From Bacillus subtilis (GTDB lineage Bacteria > Bacillota > Bacilli > Bacillales > Bacillaceae_C): a stretch of DNA of 64,000 nucleotides. Below, piece by piece: positions 35,405-43,872 of the stretch. Position 1 is the stretch's first letter. Each line of letters opens with the position of its first letter. The stretch is from NCBI RefSeq assembly GCF_008764245.1, contig NZ_VTQV01000002.1:31091-95090 (forward strand), given 5' to 3'. Below the pieces are notes generated by a model, which was given only the letters and a program-made list of their open reading frames with translations, searched no databases and was not told the DNA's origin. The position numbers were made by a program, and so were the translations under genes.

Positions 35405-36139
35405 ATGTTATGGAAAATCATTCAATCAGAATGGCTTAAATTTCGCAAATCTAATATATGGTTGTTGCTTTTCATTAGTCCGGTATTGGCTACTATTATC
35501 GGTATGACCGTGAATGTATCGGAAATGAAAGGAGTCGAATGGGCTTATCTATTATCAACGATGGTTTTTATCCATGGACTGCTTTTTCTGCCCTTGTTAA
35601 CAGGGGTGTTCAGTGCCTTTGTCGCTCGCTATGAACATCAAAGTGGGGGATGGAAACAATTACTTGCTTTGCCAGTATCAAGAGGGCAAGTATTCTTGGC
35701 AAAAGGGATCATTGTCATGACTTTTTTAGCGATCACGCAAATATTATTTTATATTGGTTGGATCGTAGCTGGAACGATTCAGGGGATTGAGACTTCAGTA
35801 CCTTATCTGTTTGGGCTTAAAAGTGTTTTTTTCGGCTGGTTGGCCTGCCTACCACTAGTTGCTTTACAACTTTGGATTTCAACGGCTTGGATAAGTTTCG
35901 CCGCTCCACTTGCTATCAATGTAATTTTAACGATTCCCAATATCTTAGTAGCGAACTCAGAGAAATTCTCACCCTATTACCCTTGGGTCCAACCTTTCTT
36001 AACCATGCTCTCGGCAGGAGGAGATGGGGCTGATGAATTTTTTATTCGCTCACTCTCATTGCTATTATCGGTGATATTTGGTAGCTTTTTTTTATTTCTA
36101 TTCGGAGGGTTACTGTATTTTCAGAAAAAGGCTGTCTGA
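35405..36139 (+). CDS. lantibiotic-immunity ABC permease, LanG/MutG type
   Basis: 244 residues, six spans, paralogue of the preceding permease with the same motif (EHQSGGWKQLLALPV). Last gene of the LanFEG unit, ended by a clear terminator. Order F-E-G is as in immunity clusters of nisin-group lantibiotics. Confidence 0.87.
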   Translation: MLWKIIQSEWLKFRKSNIWLLLFISPVLATIIGMTVNVSEMKGVEWAYLLSTMVFIHGLLFLPLLTGVFSAFVARYEHQSGGWKQLLALPVSRGQVFLAKGIIVMTFLAITQILFYIGWIVAGTIQGIETSVPYLFGLKSVFFGWLACLPLVALQLWISTAWISFAAPLAINVILTIPNILVANSEKFSPYYPWVQPFLTMLSAGGDGADEFFIRSLSLLLSVIFGSFFLFLFGGLLYFQKKAV

Positions 36140-36192
36140 TGGAATCAACAAAAGCATATTGGCAAAATACTCTGTCTAGAATCCTGAAGCGG

Positions 36193-36222
36193 AAAAGCGT
36201 TCTCAGAATGAGGACGCTTTTT
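36193..36222 (+). terminator. terminator of the LanFEG unit
   Basis: AAAAGCGT-T-CTCA/TGAG-G-ACGCTTTT with T run. Confidence 0.8.
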
Positions 36223-36301
36223 ACAATTCGAAATGTCGTTTTTGTTATGTGTTTCTCCTTCTAGATGATAAACTTTAGGTAGAGTATGAAGGAGAAGACG
36301 A

Positions 36302-36877
36302 TTATCGCCCTGTTACATATGTTTTGATTAAAGCAGCCCGTTCACGAGTGGTTGATTTCCACTTCACTACATTTGGTGTTTTGGCGGGAAGGGCATCAGT
36401 CTTAAGGGCTAGGTGATCCGCAATTTTACGGGCCCGCGCAAGGTGATAATCACTTGTAATGATCGTGACATGGTCGACGGAAGAAGGAAGTAGCTGTTTG
36501 GAAAAAAGAATATTTTCATAAGTAGAAGTCGAAGCTGTTTCTAGGAGTAGTCGGTTTTCTTCGACTCCCTTTTCAACTAGGTAGTTCTTCATGGCTTCTG
36601 CTTCAGGTATTTGCTCATCAGGCCCTTGGCCACCTGATAAAATAAATTGAACATCAGGATATTCATTGGCATATTGTACAGCGGCATCTAAGCGATATTG
36701 TAAGGATCGTGAGGGGACTGTGCCATTCACCTTGGCACCAAGAATGATGGCATATGGATATTTCCCATTTGCGGTAGGAGATTGTCCCTTCCGTATCCAG
36801 TCTCCTGTTTTCCACCATAAGAATACGCAAAGAAATAGAAGGAGCAGGCTACATAACAAAAAAATCTTCATGTTCAT
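36302..36877 (-). CDS. YdcF/SanA-family membrane-anchored protein (DUF218)
   Basis: 191 residues. One N-terminal membrane span, then the DUF218 domain: AIILGAKVNGTVPS, LSGGQGPDE, EAMKNYLVEKGV, STSTYENI and ITSDYHLARAR. Relatives (SanA, ElyC, YdcF) are linked to envelope integrity and lipid-carrier metabolism. The reaction is unknown. It is divergent from mobA, sharing an 80-bp intergenic region. Confidence 0.8.
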   Translation of the reverse strand: MNMKIFLLCSLLLLFLCVFLWWKTGDWIRKGQSPTANGKYPYAIILGAKVNGTVPSRSLQYRLDAAVQYANEYPDVQFILSGGQGPDEQIPEAEAMKNYLVEKGVEENRLLLETASTSTYENILFSKQLLPSSVDHVTIITSDYHLARARKIADHLALKTDALPAKTPNVVKWKSTTRERAALIKTYVTGR

Positions 36878-36959
36878 TTTTTATTCCCTTTCAGACCATG
36901 CTAAGCTTAGAATACCTGATATGACTGAAATAGTACATCATTTTTTTAGGAGGAAAGAA

Positions 36960-37541
36960 GTGAAAACGATCATTTTAGCTGGGGGACAATCCAGACGAAT
37001 GGGACAAAATAAATCTTTGATGAAATTGAACGGTATTCGCCTCATCGATCGGATTATCGGTGAATGCCTGCCGATTTCTGAAAAAGTGATTTTGGTCTCT
37101 AATCATGATCTTGATGATATCCCCGAAGAGGTATTAATAGTTGACGATCTTTCCCAATTTAAAGGACAAGGTCCCCTTGCTGGAATATGGACTGGACTGA
37201 CATTGGCAAAAGAAGGCGCCTGTTTGGTTGTGGCTTGTGATATGCCTTTTATTTCAAAAGAAATCGCCCAGCAATTTGAGAGGGTGATGATGGAGAAAAA
37301 GGTAGATGCAGTCATACCGATCGCTGAAGGCCGGATGCATCCCCTTTTTGCAGTCTATCATACTCGGATAAAAGATCAGGTTTATCAAACATTGCTAAAT
37401 GGTAAGCGCTCTGTTCAATCGATGGTATCCGATATCCAGGTGGAATTTTACCCCATGGATGAACATGAAGGGATTCTCTGGAACATGAATACAATGGATG
37501 ATTATGTGCAAGCAGCAAAAATGACGGACAGAGGTGTTTAA
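36960..37541 (+). CDS. mobA: molybdenum cofactor guanylyltransferase
   Basis: 193 residues. Nucleotidyltransferase signature LAGGQSRRMGQNK at the N-terminus and the metal-binding DMPF. Transfers GMP from GTP to Mo-molybdopterin to form the guanine dinucleotide cofactor. GTG start at 36960, 6 nt after AGGAGG. The frame stays open far upstream, but that stretch opposes the divergent YdcF gene and has no ribosome site. First of four moco genes in tight order. Confidence 0.88.
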   Translation: MKTIILAGGQSRRMGQNKSLMKLNGIRLIDRIIGECLPISEKVILVSNHDLDDIPEEVLIVDDLSQFKGQGPLAGIWTGLTLAKEGACLVVACDMPFISKEIAQQFERVMMEKKVDAVIPIAEGRMHPLFAVYHTRIKDQVYQTLLNGKRSVQSMVSDIQVEFYPMDEHEGILWNMNTMDDYVQAAKMTDRGV

Positions 37542-37542
37542 G

Positions 37543-37998
37543 GTGAATTGTGAAATTACAAGAGACCCGATTCGCATTGAAGAGATTTATCAGAAAGTGG
37601 TGCGGAGAGAAGCTGGGGCTATCACAACTTTTATTGGAACGGTACGCGAAATAACCCATGGACGCAAGACACTTTATCTGGAATATGAAGCGTATGAAGG
37701 AATGGCTTTGAAAAAGCTAGAGCAAATTGCATTTGAAATGAAAGAGCGCTGGCCTGGTGTAGAAGTAGCCATTAGCCATCGTATTGGTCGACTGGAAATT
37801 AGTGATATTGCTGTTGCGATTGCGGTTTCATCACCACATCGCCCCGCAGCCTATGAGGCAAATCGCTATGCGATTGAGCGGATCAAGGAAATGGTTCCGA
37901 TTTGGAAAAAAGAGCATTGGGAAGATGGAGAAGCGTGGATCGGTAATCAGAAGGGTACAAAAGAATATAAAACAGGTCAACCTGAGGAGGGAGAATAA
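37543..37998 (+). CDS. moaE: molybdopterin synthase catalytic subunit
   Basis: 151 residues. MoaE fold with AGAITTFIGTVR, LEYEAYEGMALKKL, HRIGRLEISDIAVAIAVSSPHR and the catalytic-lysine region PIWKKEHWEDG. Forms a heterotetramer with MoaD and inserts two sulfurs into cyclic pyranopterin monophosphate. GTG at 37543 lies one base after the mobA stop, with GAGGTG at good spacing. Confidence 0.9.
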   Translation: MNCEITRDPIRIEEIYQKVVRREAGAITTFIGTVREITHGRKTLYLEYEAYEGMALKKLEQIAFEMKERWPGVEVAISHRIGRLEISDIAVAIAVSSPHRPAAYEANRYAIERIKEMVPIWKKEHWEDGEAWIGNQKGTKEYKTGQPEEGE

Positions 37999-37999
37999 G

Positions 38000-38227
38000 A
38001 TGAATAAAGTGCTTTTATTTGCCCATTTAAAAGAGGTAGCTGGGAAAAGTTCATTAGAAATCGACGCAGCTGGCCAAACTGTTCAATCTCTCCGTGACAA
38101 ATTAGTTGCGTCACTAGGGAATTTAGATGGCGTGATGATCGCGGTGAATGAAGAATTTGCGACAGATGAAACCATCATTCAAGCCGGAGATGATATTGCT
38201 CTTATTCCTCCAGTAAGTGGTGGATGA
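38000..38227 (+). CDS. moaD: molybdopterin synthase sulfur carrier subunit
   Basis: 75 residues, ubiquitin-like fold ending in PPVSGG, whose terminal Gly-Gly is adenylated and then thiocarboxylated. ATG at 38000 after GGAGGGAG, one base after the moaE stop. The adenylating enzyme is next in the operon. Confidence 0.92.
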   Translation: MNKVLLFAHLKEVAGKSSLEIDAAGQTVQSLRDKLVASLGNLDGVMIAVNEEFATDETIIQAGDDIALIPPVSGG

Positions 38228-38263
38228 TCCTTTTTATAATCAGACAGGGAGGAGGCAAGTGAA

Positions 38264-39283
38264 ATGAATGATCGATATTCCCGACAAATGTTATTTAAAC
38301 CGATTGGATCAAAGGGGCAGGCCAAAATTCGAGAAAAGCATGTGTTGATTCTAGGAGTGGGTGCGCTCGGGACTCACACTGCAGAAATGCTGGTGAGAGC
38401 GGGGGTGGGGAAGATCACCCTGATTGATCGAGATTATGTGGAAATGAGCAATCTGCAGAGGCAACACCTTTTTACAGAAGAAGATGCTCAGAAGAAATGG
38501 CCTAAAGCGGAAGCGGCTAAAGCAAGATTACAAAAAGTAAATCATGAGGTAGAGATCGCAGCAATTGTCGGCCATGCAGATGCCTCTTTATTGGAAAGTC
38601 TTTTACAAGATGTTGATTTATTAATGGATGGAACCGATAATTTTGAGGCGCGTTTTCTGTTAAATGATCTTGCTCAGAAATATCGGATCCCTTATTTGTT
38701 TGGCTCTTGTGTGGGTAGCTTTGGGATGGCGTTTACAATCATTCCCGGGGTCACACCTTGCCTTCAATGTCTTTTAAAGAAGCTTCCCCTTCAAGGGCAA
38801 ACCTGCGATACCGTTGGAATTATTGAACCAACTGTGCAAATGGTAACAGCCCATCAAGGGGCAGAGGCCTTAAAGATTTTATCAGGGAATATAGAGGCAG
38901 TCAGGAAAGCCTATGTTTCTTTTGACCTTTGGCATAATGAATATGTATCACTGAAGGCAGATGCTTTGAAGGACAGCCAATGTTCTTCCTGCGGTTATAA
39001 TGCAACCTATCCGTATTTGCAAGAGGAGACAGGCTTAAAAGTGGCGGTTCTTTGCGGCAGGGACACCGTGCAAATACGTCCGACTGCAACGAAACACTTG
39101 TCCTTAGAAGATTTAGCGAAGCAATGGCGTTCGGCTGGATTCATGGTAGGAGGAAATCCATTTTTAGTATCTGTAGTGGTTGAAGGGAAAAGAATGGTCT
39201 TTTTTCAAGATGGACGCGCCCTTATTCATGGAACCAATCATGTAGATCAAGCCCGGAAAATGTACCATTCTTTCATTGGCTGA
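38264..39283 (+). CDS. moeB: MoeB/ThiF-family adenylyltransferase
   Basis: 339 residues. E1-like Rossmann motif GVGALGTHTAE at about 31-41, DRDYVEMSNLQRQ, TDNFEARFLLND, and two CxxC zinc pairs (CLQC and CSSC). Activates the C-terminal glycine of MoaD, and possibly ThiS, by adenylation. About 80 residues follow the zinc site, without the CxxR persulfide motif of a rhodanese domain. GGGAGGAGG precedes the ATG. Context favours moeB. moaA, moaC and moeA are not in the window. Confidence 0.87.
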   Translation: MNDRYSRQMLFKPIGSKGQAKIREKHVLILGVGALGTHTAEMLVRAGVGKITLIDRDYVEMSNLQRQHLFTEEDAQKKWPKAEAAKARLQKVNHEVEIAAIVGHADASLLESLLQDVDLLMDGTDNFEARFLLNDLAQKYRIPYLFGSCVGSFGMAFTIIPGVTPCLQCLLKKLPLQGQTCDTVGIIEPTVQMVTAHQGAEALKILSGNIEAVRKAYVSFDLWHNEYVSLKADALKDSQCSSCGYNATYPYLQEETGLKVAVLCGRDTVQIRPTATKHLSLEDLAKQWRSAGFMVGGNPFLVSVVVEGKRMVFFQDGRALIHGTNHVDQARKMYHSFIG

Positions 39284-39345
39284 AACTTTTATTCTTTTCA
39301 TACGTATGGTAAAGAAGGTGAAATTTGAGGTAAAGGAGAGGGTAA

Positions 39346-40131
39346 ATGGTGGTTTCTACCTCTATGTTTGTCGCATTGATTGGCTCTATAATAATGGCTA
39401 TTGGGCTGCCAATCGTTTTACTGATCATTTTTAAAAAGAAATTCGGTATCTCTTTATACGTTCTCTTAATAGGAATGGTCACATTTTTGGCGTTTGCACT
39501 TATCTTAGAAAATATTCCGCATGTGTATTTCCTAACTGTCAATTCGACTACAAAAGGATGGTTAGAGAATCCTTGGCTGTATATGCTGTATGGTGGCCTA
39601 ATGGCCGGGATTTTTGAGGAAACAGGGCGACTTATCATGATGAAATATGTCCTGAAAAAGTATCGAAATTGGAAAGATGGTCTTGCCTTTGGTTTAGGGC
39701 ATGGCGGTTTTGAAGCGGTCGTCCTGGTGGGGATTACTAGTATTAGCACGATTGCCATGGCGATTATGATTAATAATGGGTCCTTTGATTCGTTACTAGC
39801 TGTAGATCCATCCCTTGAAGTGGTGAAAGAGCAACTAACAGGTTCCTCCGCTCTTGTTTGGCTAGGCGGAATCGAAAGAATTAGTGCGATTGCCATCCAA
39901 CTTGGATTATCGATCCTAGTGATGTATGGAGTGAAAAATAGGAAGATTATCTTCTATTTTCTCGCGATCCTTATCCATGCGATCATTGATTTTCCCGCAG
40001 CCCTTTATCAAACAGGTACAATTGAAAACATCTTTGTTGTAGAGATCATCATTGCGATTATTGCTGTAATATCCATTATTTGGATCGTGAAATCAAGGAA
40101 ATTATTTAAAGAATCAGCGCCTGAAGTATAA
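39346..40131 (+). CDS. YhfC-family intramembrane protease-like protein
   Basis: 261 residues, about 7-8 membrane spans. FEETGRLIMMKY followed by GLGHGGFEA gives the EExxR...H arrangement of CPBP/YhfC-type membrane proteases. AAAGGAG before the ATG. Substrate and role unknown. It is separated from moeB by 60 bp without a clear terminator, so it may be read with the moco genes. Confidence 0.75.
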   Translation: MVVSTSMFVALIGSIIMAIGLPIVLLIIFKKKFGISLYVLLIGMVTFLAFALILENIPHVYFLTVNSTTKGWLENPWLYMLYGGLMAGIFEETGRLIMMKYVLKKYRNWKDGLAFGLGHGGFEAVVLVGITSISTIAMAIMINNGSFDSLLAVDPSLEVVKEQLTGSSALVWLGGIERISAIAIQLGLSILVMYGVKNRKIIFYFLAILIHAIIDFPAALYQTGTIENIFVVEIIIAIIAVISIIWIVKSRKLFKESAPEV

Positions 40132-40141
40132 GATTGTAAGA

Positions 40142-40171
40142 GAAAATACCCCGTTAAGATGGGGTATTTTC
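40142..40171. terminator. bidirectional terminator
   Basis: GAAAATACCCC/GGGGTATTTTC perfect 11-bp stem between convergent genes. Confidence 0.9.
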
Positions 40172-40179
40172 ATTTTCTC

Positions 40180-40503
40180 CTAGTGTTGTTGAGCCACAAT
40201 CACAACCTTGCCTTTATCTAGGATACTTTCATATTTCTCAGCTTCTTGCTGTGTCAGACCGACTGATTCAAATTTCGACCGTAGCTCGTCTCCTTTTTTA
40301 CGAAAGACGTTTTTTACAGAGTCCACAATGCCTTCTTCTTGAAGGCCGACTGTTTCAACTTCAGCAGCATCCGCTAAATCTTCCGTTCGATCATCATCAT
40401 GGGTAAATAAATAGATATTGTCGTGAGAAAACCCTTGGGCTGTTAACTGATTAATAATATTATTAGCTTGTACACCATTTTCACAAACTTCGATTCTATT
40501 CAT
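40180..40503 (-). CDS. general stress protein 17M-type (YflT domain)
   Basis: 107 residues, soluble. N-terminal YflT/GSP17M domain (NRIEVCENGVQANNIINQLTAQGFSHDNIYLFTHD), acidic middle, then VGLTQQEAEKYESILDKGKVVIVA. Family members belong to the SigB general stress regulon. ATG at 40503 chosen; two TTG codons just upstream are closer to the GAGGAGG ribosome site. A weak SigB-like promoter lies upstream. Confidence 0.82.
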   Translation of the reverse strand: MNRIEVCENGVQANNIINQLTAQGFSHDNIYLFTHDDDRTEDLADAAEVETVGLQEEGIVDSVKNVFRKKGDELRSKFESVGLTQQEAEKYESILDKGKVVIVAQQH

Positions 40504-40547
40504 CAACAATCATCCTCCTCAAGAAATATGATCGGCACATTATGTAT

Positions 40548-40572
40548 ATTTCCGATTTTTAACATTTCAAAC
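40548..40572 (-). promoter_or_regulatory. weak SigB-type promoter candidate
   Basis: On the minus strand GTTT (40572-40569), 15 bp, GGAAAT (40553-40548), compared with the SigB consensus GTTT-N13/15-GGGTAT. It fits the gene's family but is not a strong match. Confidence 0.3.
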
Positions 40573-40683
40573 ATCGTTTTTTGCATGCCTATAGGAAAGG
40601 TTTCGAAAAATCTAGTGAATGGATATAAATTTTTGCATTTTCGTGAGATAAAAATTAAGCTTAAAGGATAAGAGGTGATCAGA

Positions 40684-40974
40684 ATGGGTATTTCATATGA
40701 AGTATTATTGGAAAAAATAGAAGAGGAAATAAATAAAGCAAAACAAGCTAGTGAAACATCGACTAGAAAGGCTCATTTGTATACAGTGAAAACATTAGCG
40801 GAGCTTGGAATAGGGGGAGAGGAACCCAACCGGCATGTGGAAAAAAGGGAAAAGGTCTCTAACGTTACGTCAACCTTTAACCAACAACCTCAGTCAAAGC
40901 CAATATCCATTTCTCAATCGAATCCCCTTCAAACAGAAGACGGAGCTAACGGCACTTCAATATTTGATTTTTAA
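40684..40974 (+). CDS. ywdI: YwdI-family protein (DUF5327)
   Basis: 96 residues. An N-terminal helix pair (EEEINKAKQASE...HLYTVKTLAELG), a disordered Q/S-rich middle and the family ending GTSIFDF. ATG at 40684 follows AGAGGTGATC, an extended match to the 16S rRNA tail. In B. subtilis ywdI is also close to ywdK and gerQ. Function unknown. Confidence 0.75.
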   Translation: MGISYEVLLEKIEEEINKAKQASETSTRKAHLYTVKTLAELGIGGEEPNRHVEKREKVSNVTSTFNQQPQSKPISISQSNPLQTEDGANGTSIFDF

Positions 40975-40977
40975 AAA

Positions 40978-41202
40978 GAAAGGCGGAAGCGTCTGTTTAG
41001 CGACGTACAAATTTGGATAATAAGGTTGAACGGCTAAGGGCGCGCCGTCCTGGCGCAACGCCGTTCTGACCAACATCCTGTTGGCCTGAGATAAAGGAAA
41101 CACGGCGAAGGATGAGTCGATGTTGACTTATCGCAGGAAGAAGGCGTAAATTTGCTAGTCGCTAGGCGCTGTAGCCGCACCAAGAAAGGCGGAAACGTCT
41201 AT
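40978..41202 (+). repeat. dispersed repeat family A, composite copy with AGGA-loop hairpins
   Basis: GAAAGGCGGAAGCGTC tip, AGCGAC and AAATTT arms, then an inserted module with GCGCC-GTCCT-GGCGC (41042-41056) and CCAAC-ATCCT-GTTGG (41070-41084). After that come the family-A core (GAGATAAAGGAAACACG, GATGTTGACTTATCG) and the closing AAATTTGCTAGTCGCT arm. On the minus strand the small loops read AGGAC and AGGAT. A second 5' tip starts at 41184. It fills the gap between ywdI and ywdK. Confidence 0.85.
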
Positions 41203-41247
41203 CCACCGAAATCAGCTATAAAATAATGAGTAAAGGAAGTGTGTCCA

Positions 41248-41619
41248 TTGAAGTTTTTTATTATCGTAGGAGCTTTGAATGCCTTTTTAGCTGTTGCATT
41301 AGGCGCATTTGGGGCTCATGGTTTAGAAGGGAAATTAGAACCGAAATACTTGGAAGTTTGGAAAACCGGTGTTCAATATGAGATGTTCCATGCAATCGGA
41401 TTGATTGCGATTGGGATTCTCTCCGGAAAATACCCTGCTTCTTCGCTATTGTCTTGGTCTGGTTGGATTATGCTGATCGGGATTATTCTTTTTTCAGGAA
41501 GTTTATATGTATTAAGTACATCGGGAATTAAAGTACTAGGAGCGATTACCCCTTTAGGTGGTGTCGCATTCCTCGTATCATGGGTTTTACTAATTATTTT
41601 TGCTGTAAAACATCTGTAG
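41248..41619 (+). CDS. ywdK: YwdK-family membrane protein (DUF423)
   Basis: 123 residues, four membrane spans. The family signature GAFGAHGLEGKL follows the first span, then YEMFHAIGLI and a final PLGG-containing hairpin. TTG start after AAAGGAAGTG. The role is unknown, but DUF423 genes neighbour gerQ in many Bacilli, as here. Confidence 0.82.
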   Translation: MKFFIIVGALNAFLAVALGAFGAHGLEGKLEPKYLEVWKTGVQYEMFHAIGLIAIGILSGKYPASSLLSWSGWIMLIGIILFSGSLYVLSTSGIKVLGAITPLGGVAFLVSWVLLIIFAVKHL

Positions 41620-41639
41620 GCTGTGGTCTAAAAAACATC

Positions 41640-41683
41640 AAAATGCACTGGGAAATAAGTTAGGTTTCTCAGTGCATTTTTTA
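41640..41683. terminator. terminator between convergent ywdK and gerQ
   Basis: AAAATGCACTG...CAGTGCATTTT long stem with TTTTTT. Confidence 0.85.
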
Positions 41684-41720
41684 GTCGAAATGATTAGTGT
41701 TCCACCAGAGTACGGTTGCC

Positions 41721-42176
41721 TTAACGCGGTGGTGCAGAGGCAAGAGGGCCAGATCCAAAGGGATATTCGTATTCAACCGGTTCATTAAATGTTACATAAT
41801 CCACATAAACCATTGGGATTAAATACCTTTTTCCAGTTTCCGGATCACTCAATATGACATGATCTCTCCCGGCGGCTTCAATAATGCCTGTAAAAATCTT
41901 CGCATTCCATTCCCGATTGTTCTCAAATGTTGCGTGAATGTCGACGAGTTTCCCTTTGTTTAGTCGCAATATATTCTCAATATAGGACTCTTCAATAGGG
42001 AGCATACCTGGAACATTGGCCCCGCCTTTTGCGCCTGCAGTCGGACTGGCCATTTGCATAGGTTGAGGCTGATACAGATTAGGATTTTGCCCCTGTGGAA
42101 CGGTTGGCATTTGTTGTTGCATCGGATACATCGGATAATAGCCAGTATTAGCTTGGTAAGGATTCGAATTAGACAA
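41721..42176 (-). CDS. gerQ: spore coat protein GerQ
   Basis: 151 residues. An N-terminal Tyr/Pro/Gln/Met-rich tail (about 1-60), then the conserved GerQ domain (LPIEESYIENILRLNKGK...TGIIEAAGRDHVILSDPETGKRYLIPMVYVDYVTF). GerQ is a coat/cortex-boundary protein needed for proper location of the cortex lytic enzyme CwlJ. TTG start 8 nt after AAGGAG. In B. subtilis N-terminal lysines are cross-linked by the coat transglutaminase. Here the first lysine is only near residue 50, so cross-linking must differ. Confidence 0.9.
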   Translation of the reverse strand: MSNSNPYQANTGYYPMYPMQQQMPTVPQGQNPNLYQPQPMQMASPTAGAKGGANVPGMLPIEESYIENILRLNKGKLVDIHATFENNREWNAKIFTGIIEAAGRDHVILSDPETGKRYLIPMVYVDYVTFNEPVEYEYPFGSGPLASAPPR

Positions 42177-42368
42177 GAATCTCACTCCTTATAAATAGGT
42201 TCTCCATGAAATTTGTTGCTCTTTCATTTGTATGTATCTCTAAGCAGAGATATGCCCTTAAATTAGGAACTTGATATCCTTTGAATAAAAATTCTTAAGA
42301 CCATATTCCTTTCTATTAATTGAGGATGTAGAGTCAGAGTGTGCATTTGGAAACGGAACAAAGCTTTG

Positions 42369-42784
42369 AAAACATTCATCCAATCATGGTTTGGATGTAC
42401 GAAAACAAGGGAGAGTTGAGAGAATGCCGATCCAACGATGGTTTGGATGCACGAAAACAAGGGAAGGCCGAGAAAATGTCGATCCAACCGTGGTTTGGAT
42501 GCACGAAAACAAGGAAGAGCCGAGAAAACATCGATCCAACCGCGGTTTGGATGTACGAAAACAAGGGAAGTCCGAGAAAATGTCGATCCAACGATGGTTT
42601 GGATGCACGAAAATAAGAGAAAGCCGAGAAAATGTCGATCCAACGGTGGTTTGGATGTACGAAAACAAGGAAGAGCCGAGAAAATGCCGATCCAACGATG
42701 GTTTGGATGTACGAAAACAAGGAAGAGTTGAGAAAACATCGATCCAACGATGGTTTGGATGTACGAAAACGGAAGAAGAATACA
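42369..42784. repeat. minisatellite of eight 52-bp units
   Basis: Phase markers (the GGTTTGGATG motif) occur exactly every 52 bp from 42387 to 42751. Each unit contains ATCCAA-N7-TTGGAT, an inverted repeat whose arms are constant while two to three bases of the 7-bp centre vary. The last units decay after 42770. The array is open in several frames on both strands simply because the unit lacks stops. 52 is not a multiple of three, there are no ribosome sites, and the conceptual peptides change frame from copy to copy, so I do not call a gene. It fills most of the gap between gerQ and hemQ; an inverted repeat at 42852-42888 follows. Confidence 0.9.
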
Positions 42785-42929
42785 AAAACATCGATCGAGA
42801 GTGAGTTTGGGTCTACAACAAACAAAGAGAGCCGTCAAAACATCAACCTCGATCTTATGGAAGGGCAAAGCGTCTTTCATAAGATTTTCGGCGGTGTTAT
42901 CGACGGCCCGAGAATTAGTTACCTAGAAA

Positions 42930-43679
42930 TTATACATGCAAAAACCGAGAAAGGTCATGGTCTTCTAGTAGGTTTCCTACAAAGAAGGCACCGAACTCTC
43001 CGTAACGAGCACTTGCTTCATCGAAGCGCATTTCATAGACGATCTTTTTAAATTGAAGAGCATCATCAGAGAAGAGGGTGACGCCCCATTCAAAATCATC
43101 GAGACCAGATGACCCACAAATAAGCTGTTTAATTTTCCCAGCATACTTGCGACCAATTAAACCGTGACTCCGCATAAGCTCTCTTCTTTCCTCCATTGGC
43201 AGCATGTACCAGTTATCATTTCCCTCGCGGCGTTTATCCATTGGATAGAAGCAAACATGCTGTGTCTTAGGCAATATTGGATAGAGTCGACCGCGGACAT
43301 AAGGGTTTTGATAAGGGTCTTCATCAGAATCCTTAGCCAAGTAATTACTTAATTCCACAACAGAGAGGTAAGAATAAGTAGGAATGGTAAATTCTGTGAT
43401 TGTTAATTTATTAAACTCATTCTCAATCTCATTTAATTCTTCTAACGTGGGTCTTAATACCATAAACATAAAGTCAGCCTTGTGACCCAAAATGCTATAA
43501 AGAGTATGACTTCCTTCTTTATGATCCTGTACTTCATTCAATTTATCCAAAAATTGCTGGAATTCCTGGATCGCGGCCTGGCGCTCATCATTTGAAAGTA
43601 ATTTCCATGAAGCCCAATCTATTTTTCTAAAATCTTGAAGTGTATACCAACCATCTAATGTGACTACCGCTTCACTCAT
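42930..43679 (-). CDS. hemQ: coproheme decarboxylase HemQ (chlorite dismutase-like)
   Basis: 249 residues. Converts Fe-coproporphyrin III to heme b using hydrogen peroxide, the last step of the Gram-positive heme pathway. With ATG at 43679 the catalytic tyrosine is Y145 (HVCFYPMDK) and the proximal heme ligand H172 ([11 protein letters not shown]). These are the same numbers as in the Geobacillus enzyme, which supports this start. AGGAG lies 8 nt upstream. Divergent from pta, as ywfI and pta are in B. subtilis. Confidence 0.95.
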   Translation of the reverse strand: MSEAVVTLDGWYTLQDFRKIDWASWKLLSNDERQAAIQEFQQFLDKLNEVQDHKEGSHTLYSILGHKADFMFMVLRPTLEELNEIENEFNKLTITEFTIPTYSYLSVVELSNYLAKDSDEDPYQNPYVRGRLYPILPKTQHVCFYPMDKRREGNDNWYMLPMEERRELMRSHGLIGRKYAGKIKQLICGSSGLDDFEWGVTLFSDDALQFKKIVYEMRFDEASARYGEFGAFFVGNLLEDHDLSRFLHV

Positions 43680-43872
43680 TTGATCCACTCCTATATGTAA
43701 AATATCTTATTTATACTTATTCAAACTATATCATAGTTTTTCCAAGTATTCAGTTTCCAATCATAAATGTAGAAAAAACGACAAGAATATACATATCATT
43801 ATGTGTTTCTAAGTAAAAAGGTATATGCTAAGTATGAATGAGTTTTTGGTATAAATGAAGGAGGATTTTATA

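Noticed and set aside
36666..36959. 98-codon N-terminal extension of MobA
   Set aside because: It opposes the YdcF gene, has no ribosome site, and the MobA signature begins at the GTG at 36960 after AGGAGG.
37784..37999. Upstream extension of MoaD into moaE
   Set aside because: It is a shadow of moaE in another frame; MoaD starts at the ATG 38000 after GGAGGGAG.
42369..42784. CRISPR array
   Set aside because: Units are similar along their entire 52 bp. There are no unique spacers and no cas genes.
42852..42888. hemQ terminator
   Set aside because: ATCTTATG/CATAAGAT forms a stem, but on the hemQ strand no T run follows. Left as an inverted repeat of unknown use.
42263..43051. Several overlapping 90-205 residue reading frames on both strands
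   Set aside because: All lie on the 52-bp repeat, which lacks stops in several frames. The peptides shift frame each unit, no ribosome sites are present, and the strands contradict each other.
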